Source: Candidatus Bipolaricaulota bacterium (GTDB taxonomy: Bacteria > Bipolaricaulota > Bipolaricaulia > RBG-16-55-9 > DRXL01). Taken from it: DNA of 6,495 nt. The stretch's first letter is position 1. Every line of letters starts with the position of its first letter. Location of the stretch: positions 1-6,495 of the forward strand of contig JAOAIA010000070.1 of NCBI GenBank assembly GCA_026414955.1, written 5' to 3'. The position numbers were made by a program, and so were the translations under genes. Below are positions 1 to 5,425 of the stretch, in pieces. Below the pieces are notes generated by a model. It searched no databases and was not told where the DNA came from. It saw only the letters and a list, made by a program, of their open reading frames with translations.

Positions 1-592
1 GATCAGAGTTCTCTCTTCGAGTCATCACGACTTGCGCCAAGAACTCCAGATTGACTTGATGGACGATCCCCGTTGCCGGGGGGACGACTCTGAAATTCTG
101 AAAGGCTTTCTGGCCCCAGCGCAGAAACTCATAACGCTCTCTGTTGCGCTCAAACTCCAGCTCGGCGTTGCGCTGCAACGCCAACCGCGACGCGAAATAA
201 TCGACTTGGACGGAGTGATCTATCACCAAATCTACGGGCACCAAGGGATTGATCTTCGTGGGGTCGCCGCCGAGCCTCTTGACGGCCGAGCGCATCGCCG
301 CAAGATCAACTACAGTGGGGACGCCCGTGAAGTCTTGCAACAGGACGCGCGCGGGCTTGAACGGGACCTCGCGCCTAGATGTGGGGTCCCACTGCGCCAG
401 CGCTTGCACGTCTTCGTCGGTGATGACCCGCCCGTCGCTGTTGCGCAGCACCGCTTCGAGCAGAACTTTTAACGAGAACGGCAAGCGCGAGATCTTCGCG
501 ATGCCCGACTCCTCTAAAGCGTCGAGCCGATAGAACACGACCGTGCCGTCCTTGAGCGAAAAACTCCGTCGAGCACCCTGGGCGATCTTCAT
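1..592 (-). CDS. acnA: Aconitate hydratase (AcnA/IRP1 type), N-terminal part, cut by window edge
   Basis: Cytoplasmic [4Fe-4S] enzyme that interconverts citrate and isocitrate in the TCA cycle. The ATG at 592 opens an uninterrupted frame of 197 codons that leaves the window at base 1. It reads MKIAQGARRSF, RLPFSLKVLLEAVLRN (about residues 39-54), LQDFTGVPTVVDLAAMR (about 88-104), NPLVPVDLVIDHSVQVDYF (about 117-135) and FLRWGQKAFQNFRVVPP. These are the conserved blocks of the monomeric AcnA/IRP1 aconitases, which are usually about 900 residues, so roughly a fifth is present. The cluster-binding cysteines lie further downstream and cannot be checked. An AAAGGAG Shine-Dalgarno (602-608) sits 9 bases before the ATG and supports this start. 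The gene is divergent from the marC-like gene. Assignment to AcnA rather than AcnB is secure from sequence recognition. Confidence 0.95.
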   Translation of the reverse strand, partial: MKIAQGARRSFSLKDGTVVFYRLDALEESGIAKISRLPFSLKVLLEAVLRNSDGRVITDEDVQALAQWDPTSRREVPFKPARVLLQDFTGVPTVVDLAAMRSAVKRLGGDPTKINPLVPVDLVIDHSVQVDYFASRLALQRNAELEFERNRERYEFLRWGQKAFQNFRVVPPATGIVHQVNLEFLAQVVMTRRENSD

Positions 593-607
593 GTGTGTAG
601 ACTCCTT

Positions 608-638
608 TGTGTATTTCGAGAGAGTTCCTCAGTATAAT
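608..638 (+). promoter_or_regulatory. Probable promoter of the marC-like gene
   Basis: A perfect -10 TATAAT lies at 633-638. The best -35 candidate is poor (TTGTGT at 608-613, 19-base spacing), so the -10 carries most of the evidence. The ten bases GTATAATCAG (632-641) also occur at the transporter promoter (2130-2139). The promoter overlaps the acnA promoter on the other strand. Confidence 0.45.
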
Positions 639-659
639 CAGCGCACGAGCGAGCTGCAA
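631..659 (-). promoter_or_regulatory. Sigma70-type promoter of acnA
   Basis: On the minus strand, a -35 TTGCAG (654-659) and a -10 TATACT (631-636) are separated by exactly 17 bases. The predicted start of transcription, near 624, leaves a leader of about 30 bases that contains the AAAGGAG ribosome site. The -10 overlaps a perfect TATAAT on the opposite strand, the likely -10 of the marC-like gene. Confidence 0.7.
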
Positions 660-685
660 TTGCCGCCGGTTTGAGGGGGGATCAC

Positions 686-1264
686 ATGCGAGAATTTTGG
701 CTCTGCTTCGTGCCGCTCTTTGTCGCTGTAGACGCCTTAGGGACGCTGCCGATCTTCATCAGTTTGACAGCGGGGCTGGAGCGCGCCCGCGTGCGCCGGA
801 TCATCTGGCAGTCGCTGCTGACGGCGACTGTTGTCGCGTTGGCGTTTCTCGGTGTGGGAAAGGGGATCTTCGCACTTTTGGGGATCACCGTCGCGGATTT
901 CATGATCGCGGGAGGAGCCTTGCTCTTCTTGCTCTCGCTGCGCGGGCTTTTAGCTGGTGAGCGCGAGCATTTTTTTGAAAATCACGAGACGCTCGGCGCG
1001 GTGCCCCTGGGCGTCCCGCTGCTTGCCGGCCCGGCGGTCTTCACGACGAGCCTCTTATTAGTTGACGAGTACGGCCTGATCCCAACGGTGCTTGCGACAA
1101 TTGCGAATATCCTCATCGCCGGCGTGGTCTTCTGGGCTTCGGACTCCATCAATCGCGTCTTGGGAGAATCGGGGATGCGCACGCTCTCTAAGATCGCGAG
1201 TCTAATCTTAGCAGCAATCGCCGTGATGATCGTGCGCAAGGGGATTATGAGCTATCTGGGCTAG
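686..1264 (+). CDS. MarC family integral membrane protein
   Basis: Small inner-membrane protein of the MarC (UPF0056) family. Its biochemical role is unsettled, and the old link to multiple antibiotic resistance has not held up in E. coli. The 192 residues start MREFWLCFVPLFVAVDALG and are almost entirely hydrophobic. About six membrane segments can be placed near residues 4-26, 42-60, 66-90, 106-128, 133-152 and 166-188. The blocks DALGTLPIFISLTAGL near the N-terminus and PLGVPLLAGPAVFTT mid-protein match the family's conserved DPLGNLPLF and PLLAGPG motifs, and the length is near the usual 200 or so. The ATG at 686 is chosen because GAGGGGGG (673-680) precedes it at a proper distance. An in-frame TTG at 671 overlaps that site and has none of its own. 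Its stop overlaps the stop of the convergent metallopeptidase gene. Confidence 0.88.
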   Translation: MREFWLCFVPLFVAVDALGTLPIFISLTAGLERARVRRIIWQSLLTATVVALAFLGVGKGIFALLGITVADFMIAGGALLFLLSLRGLLAGEREHFFENHETLGAVPLGVPLLAGPAVFTTSLLLVDEYGLIPTVLATIANILIAGVVFWASDSINRVLGESGMRTLSKIASLILAAIAVMIVRKGIMSYLG

Positions 1265-2052
1265 AAATTCTCCCACTCCGGCTCCGCAGGGATGACCGGC
1301 AACCCTTGCTCATCCCGTGGCAGCAGAGCCCGGCGCACCACGCCGCGAAAGTCCCCGTCGGGCATAGCGCCGTTCCACACCTCACTGCGATAGACCAGCA
1401 CCGACGGCGGGTTGCTCTGGCGCATCAGCACGTCGAAGAGAATTTTTAGCTTTTCAAAGAGAATCGTCTCGTTCTTCGCAAGACGTTCGCGCACGAAGGT
1501 GACGACGCGCTTGCTATCTTCAGTGTACGCCGCAAAGAGTTCAGCGAAGTCCTCGTACTCGTTGGTGGTCGCATAGCGCCGCCCGCGCAAGAGCGGGCCA
1601 ATAAAATTGCTCGGCTCAGACCCAGAGCGCCGATAGAGCTGGCGATAGGCTTGGACTTGCTGCGGTGTGAAGACGCGAAAATGCACGACGTGCGCGATCT
1701 CGTGGAAGACCACGACCATGAAATCCCGACAGTGAGCCATTGTACGGCAGTCCAGGCCGTCATAGAGCTCGATGGTCGAGCCGTAGGCGCGGCCAGCGGC
1801 GTCGGGATCGCGGGGGAGACGCTTGATCAGCGTGACCGCCGAGCGGATATGAGGCGGCAGCGATTTGAGGATCGCATACAGTGTGGCACACTCGACGCTG
1901 TCGAAGTCGCGCGTGCTTTCGGAGACGATCGCGATCCCAAAATCCGTATAGATCTGCCCGCAGGTGCCGGTCTGGAGTTGCTCTTGGGCCGTGCCGAGCA
2001 GCACTAAGCTGCCTAACACTATAAACACGAGAATCGTGAATCTGCAGCGCAT
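1261..2052 (-). CDS. Predicted secreted zinc metallopeptidase (HEIAH; gluzincin-like)
   Basis: The 263-residue protein has a Sec signal peptide: basic MRCR, a hydrophobic core to about residue 20, and likely cleavage after GTA near residue 22. It should act outside the cytoplasmic membrane. The zinc site is HEIAH (H117, E118, H121) inside FMVVVFHEIAHVVHF. About 50 residues later comes NEYEDFAELFAAY, where E171 would be the third zinc ligand and Y176 a possible transition-state tyrosine. This spacing and the EDFAELF helix resemble anthrax-lethal-factor-like and Pro-Pro endopeptidase (M34-type) proteins. That assignment is inference from motifs, and the substrate is unknown. Cysteines 31, 55, 102 and 108 could form disulfides after export. 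The start at 2052 has only a weak AGGTGA site (2057-2062) about 4 bases upstream. The gene is divergent from the ABC importer operon and may share its control. Confidence 0.75.
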   Translation of the reverse strand: MRCRFTILVFIVLGSLVLLGTAQEQLQTGTCGQIYTDFGIAIVSESTRDFDSVECATLYAILKSLPPHIRSAVTLIKRLPRDPDAAGRAYGSTIELYDGLDCRTMAHCRDFMVVVFHEIAHVVHFRVFTPQQVQAYRQLYRRSGSEPSNFIGPLLRGRRYATTNEYEDFAELFAAYTEDSKRVVTFVRERLAKNETILFEKLKILFDVLMRQSNPPSVLVYRSEVWNGAMPDGDFRGVVRRALLPRDEQGLPVIPAEPEWENF

Positions 2053-2059
2053 ACTATCA

Positions 2060-2072
2060 CCTAGGCGGGTAT
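2060..2072 (+). repeat. Candidate operator, copy 1 of CCTAGGCGGGTAT
   Basis: This 13-base sequence recurs identically at 2121-2133, 61 bases away (close to six helical turns). Copy 1 overlaps the predicted transcription start and the edge of the -10 of the metallopeptidase promoter. It contains the palindrome CCTAGG and runs into GGTATCATACC. The regulator is unknown, and the operator role is inferred from position. Confidence 0.45.
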
Positions 2073-2099
2073 CATACCATAGGGTGTCAGGAGCGTCAA
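2071..2099 (-). promoter_or_regulatory. Sigma70-type promoter of the metallopeptidase gene
   Basis: On the minus strand, a -35 TTGACG (2094-2099) and a -10 TATGAT (2071-2076) are separated by 17 bases. Transcription would begin near 2064, giving a leader of only about a dozen bases before the ATG at 2052. The -10 lies in the near-palindrome GGTATCATACC (2069-2079) and abuts one copy of a repeated 13-base motif. Confidence 0.7.
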
Positions 2100-2106
2100 G
2101 GTGCTA

Positions 2107-2136
2107 TTGACTGAGGATACCCTAGGCGGGTATAAT
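2107..2136 (+). promoter_or_regulatory. Sigma70-type promoter of the amino acid importer operon
   Basis: A -35 TTGACT (2107-2112) and a perfect -10 TATAAT (2131-2136) are separated by 18 bases. Transcription would start near 2143. A strong AAGGAGG ribosome site (2146-2152) follows, 8 bases before the ATG at 2161. The -35 is only seven bases from the -35 of the divergent metallopeptidase promoter. Confidence 0.8.
2121..2133 (+). repeat. Candidate operator, copy 2 of CCTAGGCGGGTAT
   Basis: Identical to the copy at 2060-2072 and in the same orientation although the two promoters point apart. It overlaps the first half of the importer -10 (2131-2136). With the bases before it, it forms an inverted repeat, ATACCC (2117-2122) and GGGTAT (2128-2133), a plausible repressor site. 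Confidence 0.45.
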
Positions 2137-2160
2137 CAGTTTTAGAAGGAGGAGTAGACC

Positions 2161-3054
2161 ATGCGAGTCTCTGTCAGATGGGCTGTCGTTGTCAGCGTGT
2201 TGGCGTTGGTGTTGGGGGTTGGAGGGCTTGTCCCGCAGGCGCAAACCCAGACGTTCAGGGTCTGTTCGGACATCGCCTGGCCGCCGTTTGAGTGGGTGGA
2301 CGCCAAGGGGGAGTTCGTGGGATTCGATCTCGATGTGATGCGCATCATCGCGATCTTGAAGGGCTATAAGATCACGATTCAAAATTTGGGATTCGACTCG
2401 ATCATCCCAGCGGTGCAAGCGGGCCAGTGCGACATCGGCGCGTCGGGGTTCACGATTACAGAGGAGCGCAAGCGGGTCGTGGACTTCTCCGATCCGTATT
2501 GGGAGTCGAATCAGTCGGTGCTCGTGCGGGCTGATTCGGGGCTCAATATCATTACGGCGTTTCGGCCGGGCAACAAGATCGGGGCGCAGCGCGGCACCAC
2601 CGGAGCTGCGTGGGTCGAAGACAACGTGATCAAGCAGGGCATCGCTGTCGAACTCAAGCTCTACGAGACCTATCCGTTGGCTGAGCAAGATCTCATCAAC
2701 AAACAGATTCATGCGGTCGTTGAAGACGAGCCGGCGGCCAAAGTCGCTGTCAAGGCTTCTAAAGGCGTGCTCAAGATCGCAGGGATCATCATGACGGAGG
2801 AACAGTTTGGCTTCTTAGTCCGCAAGGGCGATCCCCACAGGCTGCTCCCTCGCATCAACGACGGCATGAAGGAGATGAAGAAGAAAGGGATTTGGAATAA
2901 CTTAGTCGAGGCGTACTTCGGCGTGGACGTCAACTTGGAGCGCATCACGCAGTGCTGGGCCGATCTGAAGGGCTGGCTGGACAAGAATCAACCCGAAGCC
3001 TACGCCGAGAACCTGGCGGCGTGCATGGCCGGGGAGTCCTACAAGAAGCCGTAG
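2161..3054 (+). CDS. Amino acid ABC transporter, periplasmic substrate-binding protein (family 3)
   Basis: Captures an amino acid outside the membrane and hands it to the permease pair encoded downstream. The 297-residue protein begins with a signal peptide (MRVSVRWAVV, hydrophobic to about residue 24, likely cleaved after PQA-Q near residue 28). No lipobox cysteine is present, so it is probably soluble. Family 3 (SBP_bac_3) features are WPPFEW (40-45), the signature GFDLDVM (54-60), TITEERKRVVDFSDPYW (98-114), in which R103 should bind the ligand carboxylate, AQRGTTGAAW (142-151), and VVEDEPAA (186-193), in which D189 is the expected ligand amino-group contact. A C-terminal tail of about 45 residues after AYFG contains Cys265 and Cys288 and is longer than usual. 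Cys35 and Cys90 are also present. Ligand identity cannot be inferred. The ATG has an excellent Shine-Dalgarno site and a strong promoter. Confidence 0.93.
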   Translation: MRVSVRWAVVVSVLALVLGVGGLVPQAQTQTFRVCSDIAWPPFEWVDAKGEFVGFDLDVMRIIAILKGYKITIQNLGFDSIIPAVQAGQCDIGASGFTITEERKRVVDFSDPYWESNQSVLVRADSGLNIITAFRPGNKIGAQRGTTGAAWVEDNVIKQGIAVELKLYETYPLAEQDLINKQIHAVVEDEPAAKVAVKASKGVLKIAGIIMTEEQFGFLVRKGDPHRLLPRINDGMKEMKKKGIWNNLVEAYFGVDVNLERITQCWADLKGWLDKNQPEAYAENLAACMAGESYKKP

Positions 3055-3084
3055 TGTGCACTATGAAGAGAGCGTAGAGTGACG

Positions 3085-3120
3085 CAAGGGTGCGCCCAGC
3101 GAGCGCACCCTTGTTCTTTT
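3085..3120 (+). terminator. Intrinsic terminator or attenuator between binding protein and permease 1
   Basis: An 11-bp perfect stem, CAAGGGTGCGC (3085-3095) with GCGCACCCTTG (3103-3113), closes a 7-base loop and is followed by TTCTTTT (3114-3120). It begins 30 bases after the binding-protein stop. In ABC operons such a hairpin usually ends most transcripts after the binding-protein gene, so the permeases are made in smaller amount. Confidence 0.85.
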
Positions 3121-3126
3121 CCCAAG

Positions 3127-3843
3127 ATGCTAGAAAAGCTGCGCCTAGTCTGGGAGAGCTTGCCGCTGTTGCTCCAGGGTGCGATCGTCACGCTGGAGCT
3201 GACGGTCAGCTTGCTCCTGGTCGGCTTGGTGCTAGGGGTGCTGGTCGCGCTGGGACAGGTCTACGGTCCGCGCCCCCTCGCGATGCTCATGTCTGCTTAT
3301 GAAAGGTTCTTCCGGGCAATGCCCATCTTAGTCTTGTTGATCGTCGTCAATTTCGGGCTGGCATTTGTCGCCAACACCTATCAATGGGACTGGCTGCGCC
3401 TGCCGACGTTTGCTGTCGCGGTGCTCGTCTTCGGCTTGCATTCTTCAGCATATCAGTCGCAGATCTTTCGTGGAGCGATCCAGGCGATCAAGCCGGGACA
3501 GCTCTTGGCTGCCCGCGCTTTGGGCATGACTCGTCTTCAGGCGATTCGTTATATCACTCTCCCACAAGCCTTGCGCTTGGCCATCCCTGGATGGTCCAAC
3601 GAATACTCTGGGGTTCTCAAAGACACATCCTTCGCCTTTGCCATCGGGGTGACGGAGCTTGCTCGCCAAGGCTGGCAAATTGCCACGCGTACCCGCGAGA
3701 TGTTTCTCATCTTCATTACCGTTGCGCTGATCTATCTGGTCTTAACGTATCTGGGCACGTGGCTGCTCGAGCTGGTAGAGCGGCGCGTGAGCGTCCCCGG
3801 TTTGGCGGGGCAGCGCCGGGAGGAGCATGGCCGTGTCATCTAA
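3127..3843 (+). CDS. Amino acid ABC transporter permease 1 (HisM/GlnP-like)
   Basis: Inner-membrane subunit that should form half of the translocation pore with permease 2. From the ATG at 3127 it is 238 residues. Hydrophobic segments lie near residues 15-45, 65-85, 90-110, 165-185 and 200-225. The N-terminal block LLLQGAIVTLELTVSLLLVG and the coupling EAA loop, FRGAIQAIKPGQLLAARALG followed by MTRLQAIRYITLPQALR, are typical of His/Glu/Gln-type permeases (about 220-240 residues). The start is uncertain. The ATG at 3127 has no visible Shine-Dalgarno, but it lies just past the terminator and gives the family's normal N-terminus. An in-frame GTG at 3079, preceded by GAAGAGAG, would add 16 residues coded through the terminator hairpin. 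The gene overlaps the ATPase gene by 17 bases, suggesting translational coupling. Confidence 0.88.
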   Translation: MLEKLRLVWESLPLLLQGAIVTLELTVSLLLVGLVLGVLVALGQVYGPRPLAMLMSAYERFFRAMPILVLLIVVNFGLAFVANTYQWDWLRLPTFAVAVLVFGLHSSAYQSQIFRGAIQAIKPGQLLAARALGMTRLQAIRYITLPQALRLAIPGWSNEYSGVLKDTSFAFAIGVTELARQGWQIATRTREMFLIFITVALIYLVLTYLGTWLLELVERRVSVPGLAGQRREEHGRVI

Positions 3844-4588
3844 TATTGTCGTGCGCATCGAGGATCTCCACAAACGCTACGGGAACGAAGAAGTCTTGAA
3901 AGGGGTCTCGTTCACGGTGCGCCAGGGCGAAGCCCTCGCGATCATTGGGCCATCGGGGACGGGCAAGAGCACGCTGCTGCGCTGCATCAATAGACTGACC
4001 GAACCGGATCGCGGGCGCATCTGGCTCGAAGATACGGAGATTACAAGCCCGCAGACGGATATCAATGCAATTCGTCAGCAGATCGGGTTTGTCTTTCAAG
4101 ACTTCAATCTCTTTGCGCACCTGACGGCGCTGGATAACGTGCGCTTGGGGTTACTGAAAGTGAAGAGGCTCTCAAAGAGGGAAGCGACCGAGCGGGCGAT
4201 GCAGGAGCTGGCGCGGGTGGGCTTAGCTGAGCACGCTGAGAAATATCCAGCGCAGCTATCGGGCGGGCAGCAGCAGCGGGTCTCTATCGCGCGCGCGTTG
4301 GCGATGGACCCCAAGCTGATGCTCTTCGACGAGCCAACAAGCGCGCTCGACCCCGAACTCATCGGAGAGGTCTTGCAAGTGATGCAGGACTTGGCCGAGG
4401 AGGGCATGACGATGGTCGTCGTCACGCACGAGATGGGGTTTGCTCGTTCTGTGTGCGACGAGGTGATCTTCATGGAGAAGGGCGTGATCGTGGAGCAGGG
4501 GCCGCCGCAGCAAGTCTTCGTAAATCCGAAGCAGCCGCGCACACGACAGTTCTTGGGCAAGATCAGCGAACTCTATGGGGGGACATAA
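3827..4588 (+). CDS. Amino acid ABC transporter ATP-binding protein (GlnQ/HisP-like)
   Basis: Cytoplasmic ATPase that should act as a dimer on the two permeases. All motifs are intact in the 253 residues: A-loop tyrosine in HKRYG (Y18), Walker A GPSGTGKST (41-49), Q-loop Q91 in FVFQDFNLF, signature LSGGQQQR (144-151), Walker B LMLFDEP (164-170), D-loop SALD (172-175) and H-loop H201 in VVVTHEMGF. The THEMGFAR segment and the FVFQDFNLF Q-loop are typical of the polar amino acid (PAAT) subfamily, and the length is normal. The ATG at 3827 has GGGAGGAG (3818-3825) directly upstream, inside the end of permease 1. Its position between the two permease genes differs from the common order in which the ATPase gene comes last. 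Confidence 0.95.
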   Translation: MAVSSNIVVRIEDLHKRYGNEEVLKGVSFTVRQGEALAIIGPSGTGKSTLLRCINRLTEPDRGRIWLEDTEITSPQTDINAIRQQIGFVFQDFNLFAHLTALDNVRLGLLKVKRLSKREATERAMQELARVGLAEHAEKYPAQLSGGQQQRVSIARALAMDPKLMLFDEPTSALDPELIGEVLQVMQDLAEEGMTMVVVTHEMGFARSVCDEVIFMEKGVIVEQGPPQQVFVNPKQPRTRQFLGKISELYGGT

Positions 4589-4633
4589 CCCTCACCCCTC
4601 TCCCCTCCGAGGGGGAGGGCAGAAGGGTGAGGG
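4589..4633. repeat. Intergenic inverted repeat (CCCTCACCC ... GGGTGAGGG)
   Basis: It starts on the base after the ATPase stop codon. The outer arms CCCTCACCC (4589-4597) and GGGTGAGGG (4625-4633) are perfect complements. The C- and T-rich inner left side and the G-rich inner right side can extend the stem imperfectly around TCCGA (4606-4610). It resembles the CCCTCACCC-type repeats scattered between genes in many bacterial genomes (family resemblance from memory). In the mRNA it would form a hairpin between the ATPase and permease 2. Confidence 0.7.
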
Positions 4634-4655
4634 AAGGTCGGAGGAAGGAGGAGAC

Positions 4656-5357
4656 TTGAAGCAGTTTCTCGACTGTCAGGTGCTCGCTGAAGGGAGCTTC
4701 TTGCGCCTGGCGTGCGACATCGCGCCCCGGCTGTTGCAAGGGACAGCGACGACGTTTCAGTTGACGGTGCTCGCGATTGGGCTGGGGCTTGTCGGGGGGA
4801 TTCTCTTAGCTCTGGGGCGCGTCTACGGGAACAAGCCGATCTATTGGGTGAGCACGGCGTATGTGCAGTTCGTGCGCGGGACGCCGGTGCTGGTGCAGCT
4901 CTTTTTGATCTATTATGGGTTGCCGGCTTTTGAGATTCGTTTGGATTCGCTGACGGCAGCGATCATCGGGTTAGGGCTGAACAGTGCTGCGTACCAGGCC
5001 GAGTACTTTCGCGGGGCGATTCAGTCCATCAGTCGCGGGCAGATGCTCGCGGCTCGTGCTATCGGGATGACGAACTTGCAAGCGATTCGCCATGTGATTC
5101 TCCCCCAAGCGTTGCGAATAGTTATTCCGCCGTGGTCGAACGAACTGATTTATACTTTGAAATACTCTTCTGTTGCATTTATCATTGGGGCGCCGGAGCT
5201 GATGGCTACGGGGCAGGTCATCGCGTCGCGAAATTTTCGCTATTTTGAGGTCTTTCTCATCGTCGCGTTTATCTATTTAGTCTGCGTGCTGGTGATCTCG
5301 AAGCTCTTGGATATAGCGGAGCAGAAGCTGAAGATTCCAGGGCTGGAGATGCGCTAG
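4656..5357 (+). CDS. Amino acid ABC transporter permease 2 (HisQ/GlnP-like)
   Basis: Second inner-membrane permease, the expected partner of permease 1. From the TTG at 4656 it is 233 residues (MKQFLDCQVL...). Landmarks are LLQGTATTFQLTVLAIGLGL, FVRGTPVLVQLFLIYYGLP (about residues 70-88), and the EAA coupling loop FRGAIQSISRGQMLAARAIG followed by MTNLQAIRHVILPQALRIVI (about 119-158). Membrane segments lie near 26-52, 72-88, 96-112, 165-185 and 196-218. The TTG start is preferred because a purine-rich ribosome site (GGAAGGAGGAG, 4643-4653) sits just before it and it gives the usual family length. The frame is open back to an ATG at 4575, but that start lies in the ATPase gene and would code through the intergenic repeat. 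The gene starts 67 bases after the ATPase stop. Confidence 0.9.
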   Translation: MKQFLDCQVLAEGSFLRLACDIAPRLLQGTATTFQLTVLAIGLGLVGGILLALGRVYGNKPIYWVSTAYVQFVRGTPVLVQLFLIYYGLPAFEIRLDSLTAAIIGLGLNSAAYQAEYFRGAIQSISRGQMLAARAIGMTNLQAIRHVILPQALRIVIPPWSNELIYTLKYSSVAFIIGAPELMATGQVIASRNFRYFEVFLIVAFIYLVCVLVISKLLDIAEQKLKIPGLEMR

Positions 5358-5384
5358 GCTTGCCCGCTGAATGTTGATCGCTGC

Positions 5385-5404
5385 AAGCGAGTCGCTTTAT
5401 TTTC
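5385..5404 (+). terminator. Weak candidate terminator of the importer operon
   Basis: Downstream of permease 2, AAGCG (5385-5389) pairs with CGCTT (5393-5397) around a three-base loop and is followed by the T-rich TATTTTC (5398-5404). The stem is short. A second hairpin, AACCCC (5407-5412) with GGGGTT (5421-5426), follows at once and abuts the stop codon of the minus-strand beta-helix remnant, so it might serve either strand. Neither has a strong U-tract. Confidence 0.35.
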
Positions 5405-5425
5405 TGAACCCCGGCGGCCAGGGGT

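Noticed and set aside
32..533. Two plus-strand open frames opposite the left-hand gene
   Set aside because: The minus strand encodes clear aconitase sequence across the whole stretch, so these are shadows.
671..685. TTG at 671 as the marC-like start
   Set aside because: It overlaps the GAGGGGGG ribosome site that serves the ATG at 686, and it would add five residues not expected for the family.
2122..2712. Long minus-strand open frame (196 codons) opposite the binding-protein gene
   Set aside because: It lies antisense to a well-recognised binding protein, has an Arg- and Asp-rich composition typical of a shadow frame, and covers the operon promoter. No family features were seen.
3384..3899. 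Plus-strand open frame of 171 codons across the permease 1/ATPase junction
   Set aside because: It is out of frame with both recognised genes and shows no protein-like pattern.
4096..4560. Minus-strand open frame (154 codons) opposite the ATPase gene
   Set aside because: It is antisense to an ABC ATPase with every motif intact, and its Ser/Cys/Thr-rich sequence looks like a frame artefact.
4575..4655. ATG at 4575 as the start of permease 2
   Set aside because: It lies inside the ATPase gene and would encode a Gly/Pro/Arg-rich leader through the intergenic repeat. The TTG at 4656 has a strong ribosome site and gives the normal length.
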